Shown: in pieces, positions 1 through 6,118 of the stretch
How the letters are laid out: the number at the start of each line of letters is the position of its first letter
Numbering within the stretch: the stretch's first letter is position 1
Source of the DNA: a bacterium
GTDB taxonomy: Bacteria > Ratteibacteria > UBA8468 > B48-G9 > JAFGKM01
Assembly: GCA_023230585.1 (NCBI GenBank)
Contig: JALNXB010000035.1
Coordinates: 1 to 21,413 of the forward strand
Direction of reading: 5' to 3'
DNA length: 21,413 nt
Program-made: the position numbers and the translations under genes
The notes under the pieces: model-generated
Told to the model about the DNA's origin: nothing
Databases searched by the model: none
The model's input: only the letters and a program-made list of their open reading frames with translations

Positions 1-25
1 TATAGCCGTGTCTTTCATGTTTAGT

Positions 26-58
26 GTCATAACCTTATATTATGACCCATTTTTTCTT
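26..58 (+). terminator. Terminator-like hairpin of an upstream gene
   Basis: GTCATAA (26-32) pairs perfectly with TTATGAC (40-46) around a 7-base loop, and a T-rich run follows from base 50. The shape is that of an intrinsic terminator, although the stem is AT-rich and short and three bases separate it from the T-run. It probably ends a gene lying left of the window. Confidence 0.45.
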
Positions 59-59
59 T

Positions 60-112
60 AGGCTCAATCTGTATTTGAAACCGAGCCCTCTTTCAGGCTC
101 ATTTTGTATTAT
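60..112 (+). repeat. Imperfect direct repeat with competing hairpins in the purA leader region
   Basis: A 16-base unit beginning AGGCTCAATCTG (60) recurs as AGGCTCATTTTG (96) with two mismatches. Between the two lies GAGCC (84-88), which can pair either with the first GGCTC (61-65) or with the second (96-100), so two mutually exclusive hairpins are possible. The second hairpin is followed by ATTTTG, a weak terminator-like tail. This could be a small attenuator or just a decayed duplication; no riboswitch family is recognised. Confidence 0.35.
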
Positions 113-125
113 AAAAGACTACAAC

Positions 126-154
126 TTGCAAAAGAATGAAATTTATGGTAAAAC
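126..154 (+). promoter_or_regulatory. Candidate promoter for the purA-ilvBNC operon
   Basis: TTGCAA (126-131) and TAAAAC (149-154) are separated by 17 bases. The -10 hexamer is preceded by TGG, which fits an extended -10 element. A start near base 161 would leave a leader of about 57 bases. The -10 is imperfect, so this is only a plausible sigma-70-type promoter. Confidence 0.4.
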
Positions 155-164
155 TATCAAGGTT

Positions 165-212
165 GGTTTTAGGGTGACTTAAAACCGAAAATTTTTACTT
201 TAAATCAAGGAG
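165..212 (+). promoter_or_regulatory. Leader hairpin and ribosome binding site of purA
   Basis: GGTTTTA (165-171) pairs with TAAAACC (180-186) around an 8-base loop. The Shine-Dalgarno sequence AAGGAG (207-212) follows and lies 5 bases before the ATG at 218, which fixes the purA start. The hairpin leaves the ribosome binding site free and may only protect the 5' end. Confidence 0.45.
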
Positions 213-217
213 TCTAA

Positions 218-1489
218 ATGGTAACAGTAGTCTTAGGAACTCAATGGGGCGATGAAGGTAAAGGAAAAATTATAGACTTTCTCGCTGATGATGTTGATAT
301 AGTTGCAAGGTTTCAAGGGGGAGCTAATGCGGGGCATACAGTGGTTGTTGATGGAAAACAATATATTTTTCATCTTATACCATCGGGTATACTTTACCCA
401 GAAAAAATCTGCTTGGTAGGTAATGGTATGGTTATTGACCCTCTCTCTTTCTGTAAAGAGATTGAATACCTAAAAGAGAATGGTATTAGTACCGAAGGCA
501 GGCTGTTTGTAGCTGAAAACGCTCATATGACGTTACCTTATCATAAATTGTTGGACCAGATAGAAGATAAGTTTAGAGGAAAAGGTGGGTTGGGAACAAC
601 AGGTAGAGGTATAGGGACCACTTATGCAGATAAGTTTAATAGGATAGGTATAAGGGCTATAGATTTTGTTGATGATGATATTTTTAAAGAAAAACTTAAG
701 ATAGCGCTTGAACTGAAAAACTATCTGTTTAGAGAATACTATAAAGAAGAAGTTCTTAATGTGGGCAAGATTTATGAGGAATATTCTAACGCAAGAGAAA
801 TGATGAAAAAGATGGTTAAGAATACTTCTCTTTATCTTTGCGATGAGATTGAAAAAGGTAAACATATTCTTGCAGAAGGTGCTCAGGGCACTTTTCTTGA
901 TATAGATTTTGGGAGTTACCCTTATGTTACTGCTTCTAATTCTACTGCTGGTGGAGCGTGTACTGGGTTAGGTATTTCTCCAAAAAAAATATGTAGAATT
1001 ATAGGGATTGTAAAAGCGTATACTACAAGGGTTGGAATGGGACCGTTTCCTACTGAACTTGTTGGGGAAGACGGTGAGAACCTTAGAAAAGCTGGAAATG
1101 AATATGGTGCTACAACAGGTAGACCAAGAAGGTGTGGGTGGTTCGATTCGGTTCTGGTAAAATTTGCCCGTAAAGTTAATGGGTTGGATGAACTGGTTAT
1201 GACAAAGTTGGATGTTCTTTCTGGTATGAAAAAAATCAAGATTGGGGTTGCTTATGAGTTTGAAGGTGACGTTTACCATGATTATACTTTTAACAGTAAA
1301 GTTTTTTCTAACTGTAATGTAGTTTACGAAGAGATGGATGGTTGGCAAGAAGATCTTGGAAAGATAACAGAGTATAGGAATCTTCCTGATAATGCTAAAA
1401 AATATATAGAAAGAGTTGAACAATTGATAGAAGCGCCTGTAACAAAGGTTTCTGTTGGGACATCAAGAGAACAGACTATATCAAAATGA
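218..1489 (+). CDS. purA: Adenylosuccinate synthetase
   Basis: This enzyme joins IMP and aspartate using GTP to form adenylosuccinate, the first committed step from IMP to AMP, in the cytoplasm. The 423 residues match the usual family length. The N-terminal GTQWGDEGKGK (7-17) holds the catalytic Asp12 and the phosphate loop, and NAGHT contains the catalytic His40. TTGRGIG (127-133) is the IMP-binding segment. ATTGRPRRCGWFD is the aspartate-binding loop, KLDVLSG the guanine-recognition motif, and the C-terminus ends in the conserved GTSREQTI. The gene is complete and starts behind a clear AAGGAG. It is followed 18 bases later by ilvB, so it is probably the first gene of a purA-ilvBNC transcript. 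Confidence 0.98.
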   Translation: MVTVVLGTQWGDEGKGKIIDFLADDVDIVARFQGGANAGHTVVVDGKQYIFHLIPSGILYPEKICLVGNGMVIDPLSFCKEIEYLKENGISTEGRLFVAENAHMTLPYHKLLDQIEDKFRGKGGLGTTGRGIGTTYADKFNRIGIRAIDFVDDDIFKEKLKIALELKNYLFREYYKEEVLNVGKIYEEYSNAREMMKKMVKNTSLYLCDEIEKGKHILAEGAQGTFLDIDFGSYPYVTASNSTAGGACTGLGISPKKICRIIGIVKAYTTRVGMGPFPTELVGEDGENLRKAGNEYGATTGRPRRCGWFDSVLVKFARKVNGLDELVMTKLDVLSGMKKIKIGVAYEFEGDVYHDYTFNSKVFSNCNVVYEEMDGWQEDLGKITEYRNLPDNAKKYIERVEQLIEAPVTKVSVGTSREQTISK

Positions 1490-1507
1490 AATAGAAGGAG
1501 AAAGAAA

Positions 1508-3175
1508 ATGAATGGTGCGCAAATAATGGTGGAGTGTTTAAAGAAAGAGGGAGTTGATACAATTTTCGGATATCCCGGTGGTGTTTTGTTACCTCTTTGC
1601 GACCAACTTTATGATAGTTGTATAAAATTTATTCTTGTACGTCATGAACAGGGAGCAGCCCACGCTGCTGATGGGTATGCAAGGTCGTCAGGTAAAACTG
1701 GTGTGTGTATGGCTACCTCAGGACCCGGTGCTACAAATCTTGTTACCGGGATAGCCACTGCATATATGGACTCTGTACCTATGGTTGCGATTACTGCTCA
1801 AGTGGCAACAAGTCTTATAGGTAGCGATGCTTTTCAAGAGGTTGATATTACGGGTATAACAAGACCCATAACAAAGCATAATTATCTAATAAAGAATGTT
1901 CAAGATATAACCAAAGTTGTGAAAGAAGCGTTCTACATAGCAAAATCAGGTAGACCAGGACCCGTTCTTATCGACCTACCTATAGACGTACAGAGGGCAG
2001 AAACTATATTTGAATATCCAGAAGAGGTTGATATTCGGAGTTATAAACCTGTATACGAAGGACATCCCATCCAGATAGAGAGGGCTTGTAAGTTGATACA
2101 AGAATCAAAAAAACCTTTGATTATATCTGGTGGAGGAGTAATTCATTCTGAGGCTTCGGATGAGATAAAACAGTTTGTTGAAACAACGAAAATACCAGTA
2201 ACTTTTACTCTTATGGGGCTTGGAACTATTCCTGTAGAACATCCTCTTTCTCTTGGGATGCTTGGGATGCACGGCACAAAATATGCTAATTACGCAGTCG
2301 TAGAATCAGACCTTCTTATATCTGTAGGTTGCCGTTTTGACGATAGGATTACCGGGAAGATAGAAAACTTTGCTCCTAACGCAAGAATAATTCATATTGA
2401 TATAGACCCTGCTTCTATTAGTAAAAATATTGAGGTTGATATACCTATTGTTGGAGACGCAAAAGTTATTCTTCAAGAAATAAATGAGAAGATAGAGGGA
2501 TATGAGAGAAAAGAATGGCTTTCCAGAATCAAAGAATGGAAAGAAAAATATCCTTTAGCTTATGAAAAGAACGCTCTTAAACCTCAATATGTAATAGAAA
2601 AAATATCTGAGTTGTTACCTGATAATGCTATAATATGTACTGAAGTTGGGCAGAACCAGATGTGGACAGCCCAATATTATAAATTTAAAAGACCACGAAC
2701 CTTTATTACATCAGGCGGGCTTGGAACTATGGGATTTGGGTTTCCAGCAGCAATTGGAGCTCAGTTAGCAAATCCTGATAAGGTAGTAGTTGATATAGCT
2801 GGAGATGGAAGTATTCAGATGAATATACAGGAACTTGCAACTGCGGTCTATAATAAACTGCCCGTTAAGATTATAATACTTAATAATGGTTGTCTTGGGA
2901 TGGTACGTCAATGGCAACAATTGTTCTATAAAAAAAGGTATGCCTATACCCGTGAAGAGAATGCTCAGCCAGAGTTTGCAAAACTTGCCGAAGCGTACGG
3001 TGCTTTGGGTTATAAAGTGTGTAACGTGGAAGAGTTTGACTCTATTATCCCAAGGGTTTTGGAAGAGAAGGAAAAACCTGTTATACTGGATTGTAGGATA
3101 GTTGAGGATGAAAACGTTTTTCCAATGGTTCCTGCTGGGGCTTCTCTTGACCAGATGCTTGAAGGTATAGCGTAG
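1508..3175 (+). CDS. ilvB: Acetolactate synthase large (catalytic) subunit
   Basis: This thiamine-diphosphate and FAD enzyme condenses two pyruvates to acetolactate, or pyruvate with 2-ketobutyrate, the first common step of valine, leucine and isoleucine synthesis. The three-domain layout of the family is complete in 555 residues. The N-terminal domain carries the cofactor-activating Glu47 in VRHEQGAAHAADGYAR and the TSGPGATN motif (70-77). The central FAD domain contains GCRFDDR (274-280). The C-terminal domain has the thiamine-diphosphate motif from GDGS (432-435) to NN (459-460). The start follows GAAGGAGA. It works with the regulatory subunit encoded 28 bases downstream. Presence of the FAD-domain signatures and of ilvN favours the biosynthetic enzyme over the catabolic AlsS type. 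Confidence 0.96.
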   Translation: MNGAQIMVECLKKEGVDTIFGYPGGVLLPLCDQLYDSCIKFILVRHEQGAAHAADGYARSSGKTGVCMATSGPGATNLVTGIATAYMDSVPMVAITAQVATSLIGSDAFQEVDITGITRPITKHNYLIKNVQDITKVVKEAFYIAKSGRPGPVLIDLPIDVQRAETIFEYPEEVDIRSYKPVYEGHPIQIERACKLIQESKKPLIISGGGVIHSEASDEIKQFVETTKIPVTFTLMGLGTIPVEHPLSLGMLGMHGTKYANYAVVESDLLISVGCRFDDRITGKIENFAPNARIIHIDIDPASISKNIEVDIPIVGDAKVILQEINEKIEGYERKEWLSRIKEWKEKYPLAYEKNALKPQYVIEKISELLPDNAIICTEVGQNQMWTAQYYKFKRPRTFITSGGLGTMGFGFPAAIGAQLANPDKVVVDIAGDGSIQMNIQELATAVYNKLPVKIIILNNGCLGMVRQWQQLFYKKRYAYTREENAQPEFAKLAEAYGALGYKVCNVEEFDSIIPRVLEEKEKPVILDCRIVEDENVFPMVPAGASLDQMLEGIA

Positions 3176-3203
3176 AAATATAATACAACCCGAGGTACAA
3201 CAA

Positions 3204-3722
3204 ATGAAAAATAATAAAGAAAATTATTCTTCTCATCTTGTAATTTTAACTGTGGAAAATAAGACTGGTGTGCTTGCAAGGATAGCTGGTTTATTTTCTG
3301 CAAGAGGTTATAATATAGATAGTTTATGTGTTTCAGAAACTGAAGACTCCTCTATATCAAAAGTTACTATGACGGTAAAAGGTGATGAAAGGATACTTGA
3401 ACAGATTTATAAACAGTTAAATAAACTTATTGATGTTATAAAGGTACAAGATTTGACTGACGGAGATTTTATAGATAGAGAACTTGTTCTTATAAAGATT
3501 AAAACCTTAAATCCTGTAATAAGGCAGGAGATAATGCAACTTGCTAACACTTTTAGAGCGAAAGTTGTAGATATAGGTAAAAAATCTCTTACTCTTGAGG
3601 TTGTAGGAAAGGTATCAAAAATTTCTGCAATGATTGAGTTGCTCAAAAGTTATGGGGTTAAAGAGATAGTGAGAACAGGTAGAATAGCCCTTCCGAGAGA
3701 GTTTGGGCAACATAAAAAATAA
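3204..3722 (+). CDS. ilvN: Acetolactate synthase small (regulatory) subunit
   Basis: This is the regulatory partner of IlvB, which raises its activity and passes on valine feedback inhibition. An ACT domain occupies roughly residues 11-82, with the typical opening LVILTVENKTGVLARI and ARGYNIDSL. A second domain covers about residues 85-165. At 172 residues it is slightly longer than the common 160-170. The ATG follows GAGG in the short gap after ilvB. Some genomes call this gene ilvH; with a single copy visible the name is a matter of convention. Whether it is valine-sensitive cannot be judged from the sequence. Confidence 0.94.
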   Translation: MKNNKENYSSHLVILTVENKTGVLARIAGLFSARGYNIDSLCVSETEDSSISKVTMTVKGDERILEQIYKQLNKLIDVIKVQDLTDGDFIDRELVLIKIKTLNPVIRQEIMQLANTFRAKVVDIGKKSLTLEVVGKVSKISAMIELLKSYGVKEIVRTGRIALPREFGQHKK

Positions 3723-3751
3723 TTGTTTACAACAATACGAGGAGGAATAAG

Positions 3752-4747
3752 ATGGCTAAGATATATTATGAAAAGGATGCAGATTTAAAATACCTGGAAG
3801 GTAAGAAAGTAGGGGTTTTAGGGTATGGAAGTCAAGGAAGAGCGCACGCATTAAACCTTAAAGATAGTGGAGTTGATGTAATAGTTAGCGAGTTGGAAGG
3901 TACAGATAACTATAAATTGGCTGTAAAAGATGGGTTTTCACCTATGAAAATTGCTGATGTTACAAAAGCAGCAGACGTTCTTATGGTGTTGGTACAAGAT
4001 AATCTTCAGCCAATATTATACAAGAATTGTATTGAGCCAAACCTAAAAGAAGGGCAAGCTCTTGGGTTTGCTCACGGTTTTTCTATCCTTTTTAATCAGG
4101 TTGTGCCACCCAAAAACGTTGATGTTTTTATGGTTGCGCCAAAAGGTCCTGGAGATTTGTTGAGAGACCAGTTTGAGCAAGGTAATGGGGTACCCTGTCT
4201 TGTTGCTGTAGAACAGGATTTTACAGGTAATGCTCTTGGTATTGCACTTGCCTACGCAAAAGGGCTTGGTGGAACAAGGTGTGGTGTGGTTCAAACAACC
4301 TTTAAGGAAGAGACCGAAACAGACCTTTTTGGTGAGCAGGCGATTCTTTGTGGTGGAATCAGTCAGTTGATTAAGTACGCATTTGAAACATTGGTTGAAG
4401 CCGGCTACCAGCCAGAGGTTGCTTACTATGAAACATGTCATGAGTTAAAACTTATTGTTGACCTGATTAATTCAAGAGGTATACAAGGAATGAGAAAAGT
4501 TGTAAGCGATACTGCTGAATATGGTGATATGGCAATAGGTCCTATGGTTATAGATGAGAATGTAAAAGATAATATGTGGGATGTCCTTGAAAATGTGCAG
4601 AACGGGAATTTTGCAAAAGACTGGATTACTGAAAATCTTGTAGGCAGACCTGTTTTTAACGCTTTGCGCAGACAGTCAGAAGAGCATCTTATAGAGAAGA
4701 TTGGTAAAAAGATGAGAGATATGATGCCCTGGCTTAAAGGAAAATAA
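3752..4747 (+). CDS. ilvC: Ketol-acid reductoisomerase, class I (short form)
   Basis: The enzyme isomerises and reduces acetolactate or acetohydroxybutyrate to the dihydroxy acid, using Mg2+ and a nicotinamide cofactor. Its 331 residues fit the short class I form. A Rossmann domain opens with GVLGYGSQGRAHALNLKDSG (21-40). GFAHG places the conserved His108. The metal ligands are Asp191 and Glu195 (ETDLFGEQ) and Glu227 and Glu231 (YETCHELKLIVDLI). The loop after the second beta strand, residues 46-54, reads SELEGTDNY. The Arg and Ser usually seen there in NADPH-dependent forms are absent and acidic residues are present, so NADH use is possible. A strong GAGGAGG precedes the ATG. No ilvD is seen nearby. 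Confidence 0.97.
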   Translation: MAKIYYEKDADLKYLEGKKVGVLGYGSQGRAHALNLKDSGVDVIVSELEGTDNYKLAVKDGFSPMKIADVTKAADVLMVLVQDNLQPILYKNCIEPNLKEGQALGFAHGFSILFNQVVPPKNVDVFMVAPKGPGDLLRDQFEQGNGVPCLVAVEQDFTGNALGIALAYAKGLGGTRCGVVQTTFKEETETDLFGEQAILCGGISQLIKYAFETLVEAGYQPEVAYYETCHELKLIVDLINSRGIQGMRKVVSDTAEYGDMAIGPMVIDENVKDNMWDVLENVQNGNFAKDWITENLVGRPVFNALRRQSEEHLIEKIGKKMRDMMPWLKGK

Positions 4748-4763
4748 ATAAAAATATTTAGTC

Positions 4764-4792
4764 TTGACAAATGTAAAATAAAAAGATATAAC
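4764..4792 (+). promoter_or_regulatory. Sigma-70-type promoter for the 4799-4911 RNA
   Basis: A perfect TTGACA (4764-4769) is followed after exactly 17 bases by TATAAC (4787-4792). Transcription would start near 4799, which is precisely the first base of the closing stem of the RNA described next. This agreement supports both features. It is one of the best core promoters in the window. Confidence 0.75.
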
Positions 4793-4798
4793 TATTAA

Positions 4799-4911
4799 GA
4801 GACTTCCTCTTTCAGGTTTTGTGGCCTATGTGCCCTTTAATCCTTAGAGATTCAAAAAGGTCTGGCTCTTGAAGCCTAAATGACCTCCTGAAAAGGAAGT
4901 CTCTTTTTTTT
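4799..4911 (+). ncRNA. Candidate small structured RNA with self-closing terminator stem
   Basis: The 5' end GAGACTTCCT (4799-4808) pairs with AGGAAGTCTC (4894-4903). After one bulged C the helix continues as TTTCAGG (4810-4816) with CCTGAAA (4887-4893), giving 17 base pairs. The stem is followed directly by eight T (4904-4911), so the 3' strand also acts as an intrinsic terminator. Inside, AATC (4839-4842) pairs with GATT (4849-4852), extended by CCTTT/AAAGG. AGGTC-GGCT (4858-4867) pairs with AGCC-GACCT (4873-4886). The two inner helices compete for bases 4858-4860. A promoter ends 6 bases upstream and no reading frame fits. The layout of closing stem, open middle and inner hairpins recalls 6S RNA, but about 113 bases is short for that family. 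A leader controlling thpR or a small palindromic element are alternatives. No known family was recognised. Confidence 0.6.
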
Positions 4912-4923
4912 ATTGTAAAAAAA

Positions 4924-5478
4924 ATGAGAACTTTTATAGGTATAAGAATATCTGAAGAAATAAAGAAGAATTTTCTGGAGATAACAGGAAAACTGTCTTC
5001 TAAAACTAAAGAAGCAAGAATTGTCCCTCCTGAAAACCTGCATATTACTTTAAAATTTTTAGGTAATGTTGAAACATCTTGTCTTGCAAATATTAAAGAT
5101 ATATTGAGTAATATTTGTGGTGAATTTGAACCATTCGATATGCAAGTGAAAGGGTTAGGGGTATTCCCAGAACAAAAACAGTTAAGAGTTTTATGGATTG
5201 GGGTGAAATCTAACGGGTATCTTAAAAGTTTAAATAGAAAAATAGAAGAAGAGTTTGAAAAACTGGGTTTTCCTAATGAAAAAAGATTTAAAGAGCACAT
5301 AACTATATCAAGGTTTAGGTCTTTACCTAACCTTTCAGTAATAAATAATTTAATGGATAGGTTTTCAGAACATTCTTTTGGTGTTATGAATGTTGAAGGT
5401 GTTGAACTTATTGAAAGTGTTTTAACCAGTAGTAGTCCTCCTGTTTATAAGACGCTTTTCCATTGTCCTTTTTTATAA
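4924..5478 (+). CDS. thpR: RNA 2',3'-cyclic phosphodiesterase (2'-5' RNA ligase family)
   Basis: This is a member of the 2H phosphoesterase superfamily, which opens 2',3'-cyclic phosphate ends of RNA; the older name is LigT. The two diagnostic HxTx motifs are present: His40-Ile-Thr42 in NLHITLKFLG and His125-Ile-Thr127 in KEHITISRFR, about 85 residues apart as in the family. The start RTFIGIRIS is the usual N-terminus, so the ATG at 4924 is right, and 184 residues is the normal length. No Shine-Dalgarno sequence precedes it, only an A-rich stretch, and a T-run terminator ends 12 bases upstream. Expression therefore depends on read-through, an unseen promoter or weak translation. It stands alone, followed by repeats. 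Its true cellular substrate is unknown. Confidence 0.93.
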   Translation: MRTFIGIRISEEIKKNFLEITGKLSSKTKEARIVPPENLHITLKFLGNVETSCLANIKDILSNICGEFEPFDMQVKGLGVFPEQKQLRVLWIGVKSNGYLKSLNRKIEEEFEKLGFPNEKRFKEHITISRFRSLPNLSVINNLMDRFSEHSFGVMNVEGVELIESVLTSSSPPVYKTLFHCPFL

Positions 5479-5506
5479 TCTGTTTTTGCGAGAAGCGCTT
5501 GTCCAA

Positions 5507-5700
5507 TTTACCATCCTGAACTTGTTTCATAATTCCCTGTAACAGAAGTAGCAAAAACGAGATTCCGGACCAAGTCCGGAATGACATACAAGGGGAATTT
5601 TCATCCTTGATCCCTCTCCCCTTTGGGTAGAGGGCAAAAAAAGGGAAGGTGTATGCGCCGTAGTACCAGAGTGAATAGACACCACATACGCTTTTCTTTT
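5507..5700. repeat. Dispersed composite repeat, copy A
   Basis: Three blocks reappear in the same order and orientation at 14387-14712. The first is TTTACCATCCTGAACTTG (5507-5524). The second (5540-5608) contains the palindrome ATTCCGGAC-caa-GTCCGGAAT (5562-5582). The third starts with GGGTAGAGGGC and seven A, and ends with a 44-base core (5648-5691) from GGTGTATG to CATACGC. The core ends can pair as an 8-base stem with two G-U pairs. It is followed by TTTTCTTTTAT on the plus strand and preceded by an A-run, which is a T-run on the other strand. A separate CCCTCT/AGAGGG inverted repeat lies at about 5612-5633. It sits just downstream of thpR. No coding capacity was seen. Confidence 0.85.
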
Positions 5701-5850
5701 ATATATTTAACTGCCGTTTTGTGGCATTGCGAGGAATGCCTTCTAATGACGTGGCAACCCTCGTATTTATCCTTATTATTTTTTTGTCTTTCTTTTCGTT
5801 AAAAAAGTATGTGTTTAGGAACGAATTACGAGGTGCTACTACAACTCAAG
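5701..5850. repeat. Non-coding mosaic, probable decayed repeat element
   Basis: The stretch opens with CATTGCGAGGAATGCC followed by GACGTGGCAA, a layout resembling small intergenic palindromic repeats seen in several bacterial genomes. CCTCGTA (5759-5765) has an inverted partner TACGAGG (5827-5833), which makes a possible 7-base terminal pairing around 61 bases of AT-rich sequence. An open frame of 74 codons (5721-5945) crosses this and the next structure, but it has no ribosome binding site and its path runs through the inverted repeats, so I do not call it a gene. Confidence 0.45.
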
Positions 5851-5968
5851 CAAGAATCGGGCTGTTAACAAAAGGTTCAAGCCTTTTGTTCTTATACTCT
5901 GAGCCTGTTAAGCCCTTCGGAGATGTCTTCTATGCAGAAGGGTGAGTTCTCAGGGTGCCCGATTGTTG
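5851..5968. ncRNA. Possible structured RNA or mobile palindromic element with a three-way junction
   Basis: CAAGAATCGGGC (5851-5862) pairs with GCCCGATTGTTG (5957-5968) with a single mismatch. Inside are two further helices. AACAAAAGG (5867-5875) pairs perfectly with CCTTTTGTT (5882-5890) around a 6-base loop. CTGAG (5899-5903) pairs with CTCAG (5948-5952), extended by CCCTTC (5913-5918) with GAAGGG (5937-5942). Three nested helices in 118 bases without any reading frame suggest selection for structure. No promoter or T-run was found next to it, and it lies between two copies of a dispersed repeat, so it may belong to a mobile palindromic element. The functional strand is undetermined and no RNA family was recognised. 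Confidence 0.4.
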
Positions 5969-5972
5969 TGTA

Positions 5973-6019
5973 GAAGGTGTATGCACCGTAGTACCAGAGT
6001 GAGTAGACACCACATACTT
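5973..6019. repeat. Dispersed repeat core, copy B
   Basis: This repeats the 44-base core seen at 5648-5691 and 14661-14704, with only a few changes: GCACC for GCGCC, and CATACTT in place of CATACGC. The two upstream blocks are missing. The A-run and neighbouring bases between two AAGG-like sequences have also been lost, which looks like a small deletion between short direct repeats. It lies 33 bases upstream of the recA -35 element. Confidence 0.8.
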
Positions 6020-6051
6020 TTTTTATACTTGTATTATAAAAGGACTATTAT

Positions 6052-6081
6052 TTGACTTTTAGTCTCTTCAAATGTTATATT
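6052..6081 (+). promoter_or_regulatory. recA promoter
   Basis: TTGACT (6052-6057) is followed by TATATT (6076-6081) after 18 bases, or TTATAT (6075-6080) after 17. The -10 is preceded by TGT, giving an extended -10 element. GACTA (6043-6047) and TAGTC (6059-6063) form an inverted repeat that straddles the -35, a possible operator. Neither the gammaproteobacterial nor the Gram-positive LexA box consensus is visible, so SOS control cannot be claimed. Confidence 0.6.
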
Positions 6082-6118
6082 AATTAAAAATAAATGTTAA
6101 AACAGGGAGAAGATGATA

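Noticed and set aside
968..1423. A 151-codon minus-strand frame inside purA
   Set aside because: It is a shadow of purA with low-complexity Phe/Ser content and no start signals.
4812..5300. A 162-codon minus-strand frame opposite the candidate RNA and thpR
   Set aside because: It runs through the paired RNA structure and the thpR coding sequence with its HxTx motifs, and shows no family features.
5874..5883. GGTTCAAGCC resembling a tRNA T-arm
   Set aside because: It is the tip of a 9-base hairpin, and no acceptor stem, D arm or anticodon arm fits around it.
5721..5945. A 74-codon plus-strand frame between repeats
   Set aside because: It has no ribosome binding site and passes through inverted repeats that are better explained as structure; part of it is repeat-family sequence.
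104..6042. The same 14 bases TTGTATTATAAAAG at 104-117 and 6029-6042, upstream of purA and recA
   Set aside because: A shared control site was considered, but a 14-base match is expected about by chance in an AT-rich window of this size, and neither copy aligns with the preferred core promoters.
6113..6118. Upstream ATG for recA
   Set aside because: It is only about 3 bases from the GGAG element; the ATG at 6119 has better spacing and the usual N-terminus.
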